Of a stretch of 64,000 nucleotides of DNA, positions 52,731 to 60,391 are shown piece after piece. The stretch covers positions 1 to 64,000 of the forward strand of contig JBMFTZ010000001.1 of NCBI GenBank assembly GCA_049966775.1, written 5' to 3'. The position numbers were made by a program, and so were the translations under genes. This stretch comes from JAKAWW01 sp049966775. GTDB lineage: Archaea; Micrarchaeota; Micrarchaeia; Micrarchaeales; Micrarchaeaceae. Numbering within the stretch: the first letter of the stretch is position 1; the number at the start of each line of letters is the position of its first letter. The notes under the pieces were generated by a model. The model was not told the DNA's origin. It worked only from the letters and a program-made list of their open reading frames with translations, and searched no databases.

Positions 52731-53240
52731 CTACCACGGCACATCCTTGAGCCTGAGCCTGTGGGCGCCCACGTTTGTAACGAGGTGAAGCAGCCCGGTG
52801 AGCACTATTATGAACACGTACCCGTATATGTCCGGCAGGTGGCCCAGCGGCATGGAAAAAAGCACGGCAAAGACGAAGAAGCTGTACTGGTCCATTACGG
52901 GAAGGCTTGCCCCCTCGCGCATGCCCAGCCTGCGCTTGACAAAGCTGCCCAGAAGGTCTCCGAATATGGCTCCTGCAGACATGAGCACCGCTATGGCAAG
53001 CATGTAATTGCGGAACGGGTATTCCGCTAAACCAACCACGATGCCGCCCGCAAGCATCGCAATTGTGCCCCTTACTGTCTTGTGATCCCCGAATATGCGC
53101 TTGCCGAGGAAGCTCTTGCCCATGTCAAGAGGCGCTCCGCCGCCGAAAAGCACAGGGGCGCCGTTTGCGATGTAGGCTGGTAGTATGTAGAGCAGCGGGT
53201 ATGCGAATACCGTGTATAGAAACGCATATGGCACATGCAC
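52731..53240 (-). CDS. carS: CDP-archaeol synthase (CarS, DUF46)
   Basis: A protein of about 169 residues with five membrane helices. It joins CTP and unsaturated archaetidic acid to make CDP-archaeol for ether phospholipid synthesis. Signatures are LPAYIANGAPVLFGGG, FGDHKTVRG, GAIFGDLLGSFVKRR and the aspartates of PVMDQ. The frame runs further upstream, but family alignment points to GTG 53240 (or GTG 53234), 2 nt after the alaS stop. It is a firm archaeal marker. Confidence 0.9.
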   Translation of the reverse strand: MHVPYAFLYTVFAYPLLYILPAYIANGAPVLFGGGAPLDMGKSFLGKRIFGDHKTVRGTIAMLAGGIVVGLAEYPFRNYMLAIAVLMSAGAIFGDLLGSFVKRRLGMREGASLPVMDQYSFFVFAVLFSMPLGHLPDIYGYVFIIVLTGLLHLVTNVGAHRLRLKDVPW

Positions 53241-53242
53241 AC

Positions 53243-55888
53243 CTATACCAGCTTGCCTTCGGCTATGCGCGCCGCGCCGCCGCCCCTGAATGACTTTCCT
53301 GCGCTTGCTGCAAATCTTTTGAGCTCTTCCACGGCGCTCTTGCCGCAGCCCGATACCGCCACCACTTCGCCCTGCTTGTTGTACAGCACGGCAACGCCGC
53401 CTGCAAGATCCGCGCACTTAGTCGCTATCTTCCTAAGCGTGAGCCTGTCGTATTCGAGCTCCTTTACCACGCTCTTGCCGTTCGCTGCAAGCTCACCGGC
53501 GACATAATCAGAAAGCTTATCTGCCAGCTCTTCGTAGCGGGCCCTATAGCGTTCCAGCTCACTGAGCTTTGCCTCTATGCCAGCGCTCAGCTTGTCCCTG
53601 TCTATGCCCGCAAGCTTTGCAAGGCTATCTATGCCGTGCATCACGCCGGCTATGTAATCGAGCACTGCGGGTCCTGCCACATACTCCAATCTGTCTATCC
53701 CGTCGTGTATGCGGTACGAGCCTATGATCTTTATTATGCCAAGGCTTGATTCCAGCCCCTCAAGATGCAACCCGCCGCATGCCTCTGCGTCTATAAGCTT
53801 GCCGTCCAGGTCGTATATCTGCACTATCCTGAGCCGCTTTGACGGCACCCCGTGGCCCTGGTAGATGGAAAAGCCGAATGCGGCTTCTGCCTCGCTCCTC
53901 TCCATCTCCTCGACTTTGACGCGTATGCCGTGCATTATGTAGGAATTGGCTTTCTCTTCTATTTCCTGGACCTGCTCGCTAGAAAGCCTTTCATAGTGCG
54001 CTATGTCGATATGCGCCTTGTCGGAGCTTTTTCGCGCGCCCTCCTGCCAAGCGTGGCTGCCAAGAACGCTGCGCACGGCAGCGCTAACGATGTGCGTTGC
54101 GGTGTGGTGCGCCATCAGCCTGAGCCTGCGCTCCCTGTCTACGCTGCAGTGCACTGTGGCGCCGCGCTTGAATTCCGGCTTCCTTGAAAGCACGTGCGCT
54201 ATCACGCCGTTCGCCTGCTGCACATCCACAACTGCGTAGTCGCCGATGCTGCCGCGATCGGCCTCCTGACCGCCGCCCTCCGGGTAGAAAGGAGTAGCGT
54301 CAAGTATCACGATGACACCTTGCACCGAAAGCACCTTTGCATCACATTCCGAATAGCCCTTGTAGTAAAGCTTCTCAGTGGGCTTAATGCCTTCAATGCT
54401 AAACTCGAGCCTCTGCTCCTTCTGCCTTGCCGCGAAGTCGCCCTTGATGATGCGCTCGTACGCGTTGTCAGGCATGCTGATGCTCACGTGCCTCTGCTCC
54501 GCTGCCCGCTCTATCATGTCGGGGGTTATCCCGTTGCTTTCGTACAGAACGGAAAGCCTCTCCGCGGTGATGGGCTCCTTCTTTTCAAGCATCGATGCGA
54601 TGAGCTTTGAGGCGGCGCCCTTCGTTGCGTCGTAGCGCTTTTTCTCGATATCTATGACCTTCTCTATGTCGCTCAGGTCCGTGCCTATGCTCGGATATAT
54701 GGCGCTCAGGTCCTTCACGTGTAGCTCCATCACTTTCATCAGATCGAGGCTTCCGTACACATCGATGAAATCAAAAACGCGCCTCAGGAGTATGCGCAGG
54801 TTGTAGCCGCCGCCCACGTTGCTGGGAAGCGCGCCATCGGTCACCGCGAAGAGCAGCGACCTCGTGTGGTCTGCTATGGCGTAGGCAGCCTGCATCGGCC
54901 TTATAATTGAATGGTATTCTTCGGCGCTTATGCCGGCCTTGCTTATTATCTTTGCCTCGGCGTCGCTCCCGCCAGAGCGCTCTGCAAGGTCTATCGTGCC
55001 CAGCACGCCCGCTATCTTCGCGTAAAGCCTTTCGTCAGGCTTTATGCCCATCGACTTGTATATGTAGTGCAGCTCGTTTCCGAGCGCGGCGTCGTAAGCC
55101 GTCTGCGCTCCGCTGTAATGCCAAAGCAGGCGCTCGAATCCCCAGCCCACGTCCACCACCTTGCCCTTGAGCTCTTCAATCCTGTTGTTGCTGTAGCTGA
55201 ACTGCGTGAACACGCTGTTGACGAGCTCCAGCCCGTGCGCGAAGCTTTCCAGGCAAGGCCCGAATTCCGAAAAATCGCCCATGGCCCATACGTCTTCTAT
55301 GTATGTTATGTCCTTCTTGTCTATGCCGAGGAGCGACGTAAGCACCTTAAAGTTGAGCTCTATGGTGCGATCACGCCAATAGCCCTCCTTGGGATAGTTG
55401 AAGGCGGTCTGGTTCGCCATCATGAACGAAGTGAAATGCCTGCCCGTTACGCCGGTATTTGGTATGTCGTTGAAGCGCAGGCACATCTGCGGAACGAGCA
55501 GCGGGTTGGCCGGATATTCGAAACTCATCACCCCGTTCTCGATTCGCTGGAAATCCTGTATGCCAGCTATGGTAAAATAGAGGTCCTGACGCCACCTGCT
55601 TACGACAGGATAGCTTTCTATTATGGCGTGCCCGGCGTCGCCAAAAAGCTTCGAGAAGCGCTTCCAGAACTCCGCGTAAGAAACGCTCTTCGGCTTCTCT
55701 TTCATGAACGAATACGGTTCGTGCGAAGGGTCGCCGCATAGTTCCCTATCTGGATCTGCAGTCCAGAAATTCTTGCCGCATATCTTGCACTTCTTTCTCA
55801 TGAAGCCCTGCTCCTTGAACAGGTTCGTTGAATAGTACTTATCCGGTTCTTTCGAAAACTCCTCCCTGAGCGAATCCTTGCTAAGCAT
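53243..55888 (-). CDS. alaS: Alanyl-tRNA synthetase (archaeal type)
   Basis: An 881-residue class II synthetase. The archaeal N-terminus (MLSKDSLREEF ... KKCKICGKNFWT ... CGDPSHEPY) carries an extra zinc-binding region. The editing domain has HHTATH (near 590) and CGGLHL (near 705), and the C-terminal oligomerisation part follows. The ATG at 55888 overlaps the upstream nuclease stop (TGATG). The longer frame from 55957 is inside that gene and is rejected. Confidence 0.95.
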   Translation of the reverse strand: MLSKDSLREEFSKEPDKYYSTNLFKEQGFMRKKCKICGKNFWTADPDRELCGDPSHEPYSFMKEKPKSVSYAEFWKRFSKLFGDAGHAIIESYPVVSRWRQDLYFTIAGIQDFQRIENGVMSFEYPANPLLVPQMCLRFNDIPNTGVTGRHFTSFMMANQTAFNYPKEGYWRDRTIELNFKVLTSLLGIDKKDITYIEDVWAMGDFSEFGPCLESFAHGLELVNSVFTQFSYSNNRIEELKGKVVDVGWGFERLLWHYSGAQTAYDAALGNELHYIYKSMGIKPDERLYAKIAGVLGTIDLAERSGGSDAEAKIISKAGISAEEYHSIIRPMQAAYAIADHTRSLLFAVTDGALPSNVGGGYNLRILLRRVFDFIDVYGSLDLMKVMELHVKDLSAIYPSIGTDLSDIEKVIDIEKKRYDATKGAASKLIASMLEKKEPITAERLSVLYESNGITPDMIERAAEQRHVSISMPDNAYERIIKGDFAARQKEQRLEFSIEGIKPTEKLYYKGYSECDAKVLSVQGVIVILDATPFYPEGGGQEADRGSIGDYAVVDVQQANGVIAHVLSRKPEFKRGATVHCSVDRERRLRLMAHHTATHIVSAAVRSVLGSHAWQEGARKSSDKAHIDIAHYERLSSEQVQEIEEKANSYIMHGIRVKVEEMERSEAEAAFGFSIYQGHGVPSKRLRIVQIYDLDGKLIDAEACGGLHLEGLESSLGIIKIIGSYRIHDGIDRLEYVAGPAVLDYIAGVMHGIDSLAKLAGIDRDKLSAGIEAKLSELERYRARYEELADKLSDYVAGELAANGKSVVKELEYDRLTLRKIATKCADLAGGVAVLYNKQGEVVAVSGCGKSAVEELKRFAASAGKSFRGGGAARIAEGKLV

Positions 55889-56754
55889 CAAAGCACCTTT
55901 TGAGGCCACCACACCTTGCACTCCTTGCCGTAAAAGCCACAGAACCTGCACTTCCAACTCTCTTCCTTGGGCACCGGCAGCGCCTCGCGCTCGCCGTTCC
56001 AGTATTTCATCACGTATTGCAGTATTCCGGCCATCTCCGCGCCGTCATATTTGAACTTGTAAACCTTTATCTCTTTGCCTGTGAACTGGTTTATGTAGCG
56101 TATTGTCAGCACGTCGCTCACCTCGGGCAGCGCCTTGATCTCTTCGAAGTACGCAACCGCTATGCCCTCCATGCTGCGCACGCGCTTCTCCACCTTGAGC
56201 GCGTCCAGCTGCCTCATGAACTCATCTGTGAGCACAAGCCTGCTGGCGTGGTACGCACCCTCGAAGTTCCTGAAATCATAGCTGCTGTCCTTTATGTCCC
56301 TGAGCAGCTTGTGGTAGAGCATCACCTGGATTTTGTGGGTGAGCTGCTGGGCCGAAGAGGGTATGTTATCGTTAGAGCGCGTCTTGTCCTCGACGATCCC
56401 CACCATGCCCCCCTTGAGCTCGAGCATGTCTATCTTGCCGACGAGCTTGTAGCCATTTGCGGAGCCGTAGACTTGCACCTCCCTTGTCTTGCTGTTCTCT
56501 TCAAGCGCCTTGAGCGCCATGTAGCTGGTATATATGCTCTTGTAGAGCGCATCCGCATAGCTTTTGGGCTGCAGTATTATCGGCACGTTGACCTCTTCTT
56601 CTAGCTCCTCGTGAAGCGCGCTGCCCTTCCTTATGCTCTCGTTGATGCGCTTGCCGTACCTGTAGTTCAGCTCCATCTGCAACTCACACCAGTACTGCGA
56701 AGCTATGTCAGTTATGCTGATGCTGCTCTTGTGCAGCTTTTCGAGCACACTCAT
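55888..56754 (-). CDS. Exo5/Cas4-like Fe-S PD-(D/E)XK nuclease
   Basis: A 288-residue nuclease of the Exonuclease V (Dem1)/Cas4 clan. Cys23 in YWCELQ and the C-terminal KCRFCGFYGKEC supply the four Cys of a 4Fe-4S cluster. The PD-(D/E)XK core shows LHEELEEEV (motif I His/Glu), GKIDMLEL, VEDKTRS (E-x-K) and HKIQVMLYH. There is no CRISPR locus in the window, so a role in DNA repair or recombination is more likely than adaptation. Confidence 0.8.
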   Translation of the reverse strand: MSVLEKLHKSSISITDIASQYWCELQMELNYRYGKRINESIRKGSALHEELEEEVNVPIILQPKSYADALYKSIYTSYMALKALEENSKTREVQVYGSANGYKLVGKIDMLELKGGMVGIVEDKTRSNDNIPSSAQQLTHKIQVMLYHKLLRDIKDSSYDFRNFEGAYHASRLVLTDEFMRQLDALKVEKRVRSMEGIAVAYFEEIKALPEVSDVLTIRYINQFTGKEIKVYKFKYDGAEMAGILQYVMKYWNGEREALPVPKEESWKCRFCGFYGKECKVWWPQKVL

Positions 56755-56777
56755 TTATACACCATTTCTTGTCACGC

Positions 56778-56838
56778 CTTTCAGCCCGCCTACTTGTCTT
56801 CATCGCAAAAAGCTCAGCGATCACCTTATTCATCACAC
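56778..56838 (-). ncRNA. Box C/D sRNA candidate upstream of the Exo5-like gene
   Basis: On the minus strand: C box GTGATGA (56836-56830), 12-nt guide, D' CTGA (56817-56814), C' GCGATGA (56806-56800), 15-nt guide, D CTGA (56784-56781). A TATA CTTTTTATACGC centred near 56862 predicts a start at about 56836. No closing stem is seen. The same stretch can be read as a leaderless ORF of about 45 codons (starts MNKVIAELF), so RNA and small-protein readings compete. Confidence 0.45.
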
Positions 56839-56985
56839 CATATTATTTCTGCAAAAGCGTATAAAAAGCATTCCTTTTGGAACCGGCGCGCAATGCGAAA
56901 TTGCTTTACGCTAGCGCCCAAAAAAATCAGGCAGATTTTTGTATCTTTCGCGCGCATCTTATGTGGAGAAGCGAAAGGTGAAAAG

Positions 56986-57267
56986 ATGAGGTTCATAAGA
57001 CACGAAAGGGACCATCCGTTTGTAGTAAAGCTTGGCGATCTGCCTGGATTTTCCAATATCGCGGGCGACGCGGAAAAAACGAAGAATTACGAGGTGCACC
57101 TCTGCGCCTGCGGCCTTTCAGGGCACAAGCCCTTCTGCGACGGCTCACACGCGCACGTGCAGAATGAGGAGCAGGGCAAGATCTTCGCCTACGACAAGGA
57201 GAAGCAGAGGATTGACGCAACCAAGGAGCTTTCCGAGCTTGCCGAAAAGGTGCCAAACGAGTACTAG
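56986..57267 (+). CDS. CDGSH iron-sulfur domain protein
   Basis: A 93-residue protein with the CDGSH signature HLCACGLSGHKPFCDGSHAH: three Cys and one His bind a 2Fe-2S cluster. Relatives are redox or cluster-transfer proteins. A Shine-Dalgarno (AGGTGA) precedes ATG 56986. The in-frame region upstream is long but has no homology and overlaps the promoter zone of the divergent nuclease gene. A Cys-rich microprotein follows. Confidence 0.85.
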   Translation: MRFIRHERDHPFVVKLGDLPGFSNIAGDAEKTKNYEVHLCACGLSGHKPFCDGSHAHVQNEEQGKIFAYDKEKQRIDATKELSELAEKVPNEY

Positions 57268-57283
57268 CACCGCTGGCGGTTTT

Positions 57284-57391
57284 ATGCGATGCATCGTATG
57301 CGGCTGCGAGATGACGTGCATACGCGCCTGCCATCTGAAGTGCATGAATTGCGGCGCAGAAGCGGACTGCAGCGATTGGATAGAAGAGTGA
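57284..57391 (+). CDS. Cys-rich microprotein, 35 aa
   Basis: A very short frame starting MRCIVCGCEMTC with eight Cys in 35 residues: CxxCxC, CxxxC, CxxC and a last Cys. It ends CSDWIEE. The pattern suggests one zinc site or a small cluster-binding knuckle. It starts 16 nt after the CDGSH gene and ends 4 nt before the next ATG, which argues for a real gene in this operon. No family recognised. Confidence 0.6.
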   Translation: MRCIVCGCEMTCIRACHLKCMNCGAEADCSDWIEE

Positions 57392-57395
57392 GCAT

Positions 57396-57926
57396 ATGCA
57401 GGCTTGGCTCGAATGCAACGACCTTTTCATAAGGGCCAAAAACGCCCTCTACGGCCGCGCGCTTGATCTCTTTGACGAGGAACTGAAAGAAGGCAATATC
57501 GCGGTCAACGGCAAGTTTGTTAAATTCGAGGAAAATGGGATGCAGGGCAGGAACGAATACCTGATGCTAAACATGCTGCAGAACAAAGATGACATTGCGG
57601 ATTTTTTCGAGAAAAATCAAAAAGATGCGGGCGAGAAATTGGTTAATAGGGTTTCCGCATTCATAGAAAAGATCAACACAATAGAGAGGCTTGTGGCGCT
57701 TAGCAAGGTCTTTGATGAGTGGGCCGAGGAGGCGTTGCTTATGGTGAAAGAGGACAGCGCAGAGGCGCTGGTGCGCAAGGGGATCGATGAGCAGCCCATC
57801 AGGAATGATGCAATAGCCGCATTGCTTGACATAGAGGTAAGCGCAAAAGAAGGCGATCGCTCGCTCTCAAATGATGAAGTTGCCCTGCTTGAAAGCACGA
57901 TTTCGTACAGGCGAGGCACTGCCTAG
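57396..57926 (+). CDS. Unknown soluble protein, 176 aa
   Basis: An acidic, mostly helical protein with no membrane segments or recognised motifs. The helices LVNRVSAFIEKINTIERL and EWAEEALLMVKEDSAEAL dominate the middle. The C-terminus (SNDEVALLESTISYRRG) is also helical. It belongs to the CDGSH/Cys-rich cluster by spacing (4 nt) and strand. I do not know its function. Confidence 0.6.
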   Translation: MQAWLECNDLFIRAKNALYGRALDLFDEELKEGNIAVNGKFVKFEENGMQGRNEYLMLNMLQNKDDIADFFEKNQKDAGEKLVNRVSAFIEKINTIERLVALSKVFDEWAEEALLMVKEDSAEALVRKGIDEQPIRNDAIAALLDIEVSAKEGDRSLSNDEVALLESTISYRRGTA

Positions 57927-57946
57927 GCGGCGAGCGCGACAGTGCG

Positions 57947-58192
57947 CTATCTTTTGCCCTTCTCGAAATCGAGCCACCTCTGGTAGAGTGTGGCGTCACG
58001 CTCCTTGAGCCTGTCCAGCACTTCGCTGCGAATCTCGCTGCTCGTCAGCATGTCCCTGCCGCTGAACTTCTTCTCCACGGAATCCGCTATGGCCCTCGCA
58101 GAATCTACGTCGAGGCCGTTCTTTACCAGTGCCACCGTTATTTTCTCTCTTACGAATTCCTCCTCCCTGCCGTCAGTTTTTTTCACTCTCAT
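57947..58192 (-). CDS. Stand-alone ATP-cone domain protein
   Basis: An 81-residue protein consisting of an ATP-cone: VKKTDGREEEFVREKITVAL ... TSSEIRSEVLDRLKERDATL. ATP-cones sense ATP/dATP in ribonucleotide reductases and in NrdR repressors. Here it has no attached catalytic or zinc-ribbon domain. ATG 58192 is preferred to the start at 58213 because homology begins there. Confidence 0.75.
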   Translation of the reverse strand: MRVKKTDGREEEFVREKITVALVKNGLDVDSARAIADSVEKKFSGRDMLTSSEIRSEVLDRLKERDATLYQRWLDFEKGKR

Positions 58193-58281
58193 GCTTTCAC
58201 CCCAAATATGCAACGAAACAAAATATTAAACAACTTTGCGCTACATATTTAACCCTGTTTGCGCATATTGATACTTCAGTG

Positions 58282-58902
58282 ATGAACCTGGCAGGCATAA
58301 TAAGCATTGCTCTCTCACTTGTGGGCAGCTCCTATGCTACAATAAGCGTGCTCGTGAAGGATTACGGCTATGCGGCAATATTCTTGCTCATGCTTCTAGA
58401 AGGCTCTTCAGTGCCGGTGCCAAGCGAGGTGGTGCTACCGCTCACCGGCCTGTTTGCACGGCAGGGTCTGTTGAGTATCTACTGGGGCGTGCTGGCCGCT
58501 CTGCTCGGAAGCATTGTGGGCCTGGCGGTCGACTATTATATTGGCTACTTCATAGGCAAGGACATCGTATATAAGCACCTTAAAAGGCTGCACATAAGGC
58601 AGGAGGCGCTAGACTCGTTTGACAGGTGGTTTGAAAGGAACGGCATGGCGGCCGTTTTCATATCCAGGCTTATACCTGTGCTTCGCACGCTCATGAGCTT
58701 CCCAGCGGGGTTTGCAAAGATGCCTCCACGGGAGTTCTTCGCCTATTCTGTGGCTGGCTCCCTCATATGGGACATTGTGCTCGCCCTCTACGGCTACTAC
58801 GCGCTGGCATCAAGCAATGCGGTTCTCCTCATGGCAAGCATTGGTGCGTTCGCGCTTGTGCTCTATGTGATATACGCTATCGCTAGAAAGCACCTCAGAT
58901 GA
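58282..58902 (+). CDS. DedA-family membrane protein
   Basis: A 206-residue protein of the DedA/SNARE-associated (VTT) family. It has the re-entrant loop region LLMLLEGSSVPVPSEVVLPL, then FDRWFERNGMAAVFISRLIPVLRTLMS, whose R-x3-R residues are typical, and FPAGFAKMP. Relatives flip or recycle lipid carriers such as polyprenyl phosphate and phosphatidylethanolamine. In this window that could serve the N-glycosylation lipid carrier. TATA near 58247-58253 fits ATG 58282. Confidence 0.85.
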   Translation: MNLAGIISIALSLVGSSYATISVLVKDYGYAAIFLLMLLEGSSVPVPSEVVLPLTGLFARQGLLSIYWGVLAALLGSIVGLAVDYYIGYFIGKDIVYKHLKRLHIRQEALDSFDRWFERNGMAAVFISRLIPVLRTLMSFPAGFAKMPPREFFAYSVAGSLIWDIVLALYGYYALASSNAVLLMASIGAFALVLYVIYAIARKHLR

Positions 58903-58948
58903 TTACAGACAAAACGCATATAAGCGTTGAGATTGAAAATCTACTGCT

Positions 58949-59305
58949 ATGAAAACAGGCACGCGCTTTGAGGACCGTAGCGCAGCAAAGGCCAGAAGCG
59001 CATCAAAGAATATAAGGCGGGCCGCAAAGATGCAGAGGCTTCTGGAGCGCATCGCGTACTATTCAATCTTTATAGACTTTGGGATAACCATAGTCACGCT
59101 GATATCAATAAACGAGCACATAAGCCTGCATTCGATAACGCTGCTTCTGAACATCATGCTTTCCGCAGTTGTAATAGTGTCGATGGTGCTCTTCGCGATA
59201 ATCTTCTTCCTCTCGCACTATGATAAGATCATAGACAGGTTTGCCCTTAGATATGCAAATAACACCGGCTCCAAAAAAGAACGACGGCGGGGAAGGCGCA
59301 TCTAA
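58949..59305 (+). CDS. Small two-helix membrane protein, 118 aa
   Basis: A basic N-terminal region (FEDRSAAKARSASKNIRRAA), two transmembrane segments (about 36-55 and 62-88) and a basic tail ending KKERRRGRRI. No family recognised. Its 3' end converges on a TnpB remnant, which may have inserted just beside it. Confidence 0.5.
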   Translation: MKTGTRFEDRSAAKARSASKNIRRAAKMQRLLERIAYYSIFIDFGITIVTLISINEHISLHSITLLLNIMLSAVVIVSMVLFAIIFFLSHYDKIIDRFALRYANNTGSKKERRRGRRI

Positions 59306-59729
59306 ATAGCATGCAGAAGTTTCTACTTTTTTCAATCGAGAAGGAGCCGTCATCCTGCGGGTATCTCAGCGACTTGTACCTATCGATTGACCTGAAACGA
59401 GGAAATCCCGCTTTTACTTTCCTGCCACGCCTGCTCTCGTTCACTCTTCTGAAGAAGTTCTGGAACGCCCTCTGGAGCCTTATGAATACATCCTGTCTTG
59501 TCTGTGAATAGAGTTTTGAAAACTCTTTGTTTTCTTTTATCGCCTCGTTCATGTACCTGTTGAGAGTCGATATGTTTACCTTTGAATTTGTGTCCTTTTT
59601 GTATTCTTCTCTGGTCTTCTCGAGAATTTTGTTGTAGAGCTGTTGCGCAAGTGCCAGCATATTGTCTATCTCTTTTCGCCTTTTTTCGTCAGGATAGACG
59701 GCGAATTTGTATGCTCTTATGCACTCCAC
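59247..59729 (-). pseudogene. Truncated TnpB (IS200/IS605 OrfB) remnant
   Basis: From GTG 59729 the first 136 residues match the N-terminus of TnpB: RAYKFAVYPDEKRRKEIDNM, then LYNKILEKTR, RLQRAFQNFFRR, KVKAGFPRFRS and YPQDDGSF. Homology ends near 59318. The RuvC-like catalytic half (about 250 residues) is missing, and the frame runs into unrelated sequence opposite the neighbouring gene. It cannot be an active RNA-guided nuclease. A hairpin typical of element ends lies upstream (59797-59816). No TnpA is nearby. Confidence 0.85.
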
Positions 59730-59796
59730 AATATTATACTAAAATCAACATTTATATACTTATCTGCAAATGCTTAAATGCAGCCGCGCGATTCAT

Positions 59797-59816
59797 CCAC
59801 GACTTAAAAGTCGTGG
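59797..59816. repeat. IS200/IS605-type end hairpin
   Basis: CCACGACTTAAAAGTCGTGG is a perfect inverted repeat of 8-9 bp, flanked by ATTCAT and TATTCTTGCC. This form is common at the ends of archaeal IS200/IS605 elements. It lies 68 nt before the TnpB remnant start and probably marks the left end of the old insertion. Confidence 0.6.
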
Positions 59817-59868
59817 TATTCTTGCCCTACGAATAAAGACAAAAAGAAAAATAAAACAAACACCTGTC

Positions 59869-60252
59869 TTATGCCTTGTAGTAGGACAGTATTACGCCAA
59901 TGAAGGCGATTATGAAGCCTATCAGTGCCAGCGCGAGATAGCTAGCGTTTGCAAATGTCAGCGCAACAAGCGTTAGGCCTGCTACGACTGTGGCAAACAG
60001 GTCTGCAGTGCATCCGGACAGCTTCATTTCAACTTTGCTTGATGCTAGGTACGTAAAGCTGTAGAAGAACAGTATCACTGAAGTAAGCACTGCAAGGCTC
60101 GCAAACACTGGCAGCCAGAACGCGCCAGTACCGCTGAACAGTACGTTCATACCTACTGCGCCGCTTATCAGTTCGTACACAACGAATAGGTAGAACAAGC
60201 TACCTATGAACTCCAATGCGAAAACCCCTCCATTAGCTGATTTCTTCGCCAT
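59869..60252 (-). CDS. Small four-helix membrane protein, 127 aa
   Basis: Four hydrophobic segments (about 10-32, 42-66, 80-100, 102-123) with one Cys (SGCTADLF) near the middle. The N-terminus is MAKKSANGG. The codon usage and frame look real and a TATA-like ctttttaaatc lies upstream. No family is recognised. Confidence 0.5.
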   Translation of the reverse strand: MAKKSANGGVFALEFIGSLFYLFVVYELISGAVGMNVLFSGTGAFWLPVFASLAVLTSVILFFYSFTYLASSKVEMKLSGCTADLFATVVAGLTLVALTFANASYLALALIGFIIAFIGVILSYYKA

Positions 60253-60331
60253 TTTTTTTCACCACTAGATACTAAAAAGTATAGCTTTTTAAATCTAACT
60301 ACGCTATTTGACACTAAAAGTAAAATATAGG

Positions 60332-60353
60332 GACACTTGTAAACTAAAGTGTC
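60332..60353 (+). other. Hairpin in the leader of the GT-C gene
   Basis: GACACTT and AAGTGTC pair (7 bp, 8-nt loop) about 40 nt before ATG 60392, just after a TATA-like aagtaaaatatag. It may lie in the 5' leader of that mRNA and affect translation. There is no further evidence. Confidence 0.3.
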
Positions 60354-60391
60354 ACGCACCTTTGATACCTTTGCACCACTTGGCGATCATA

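Noticed and set aside
53243..55957. Longer alaS starting at 55957
   Set aside because: The extra 23 codons lie within the upstream nuclease gene; family alignment starts at 55888.
55888..56754. Cas4 of a CRISPR system
   Set aside because: No repeat array or other cas gene in the window; Exo5-like features and the housekeeping context fit better.
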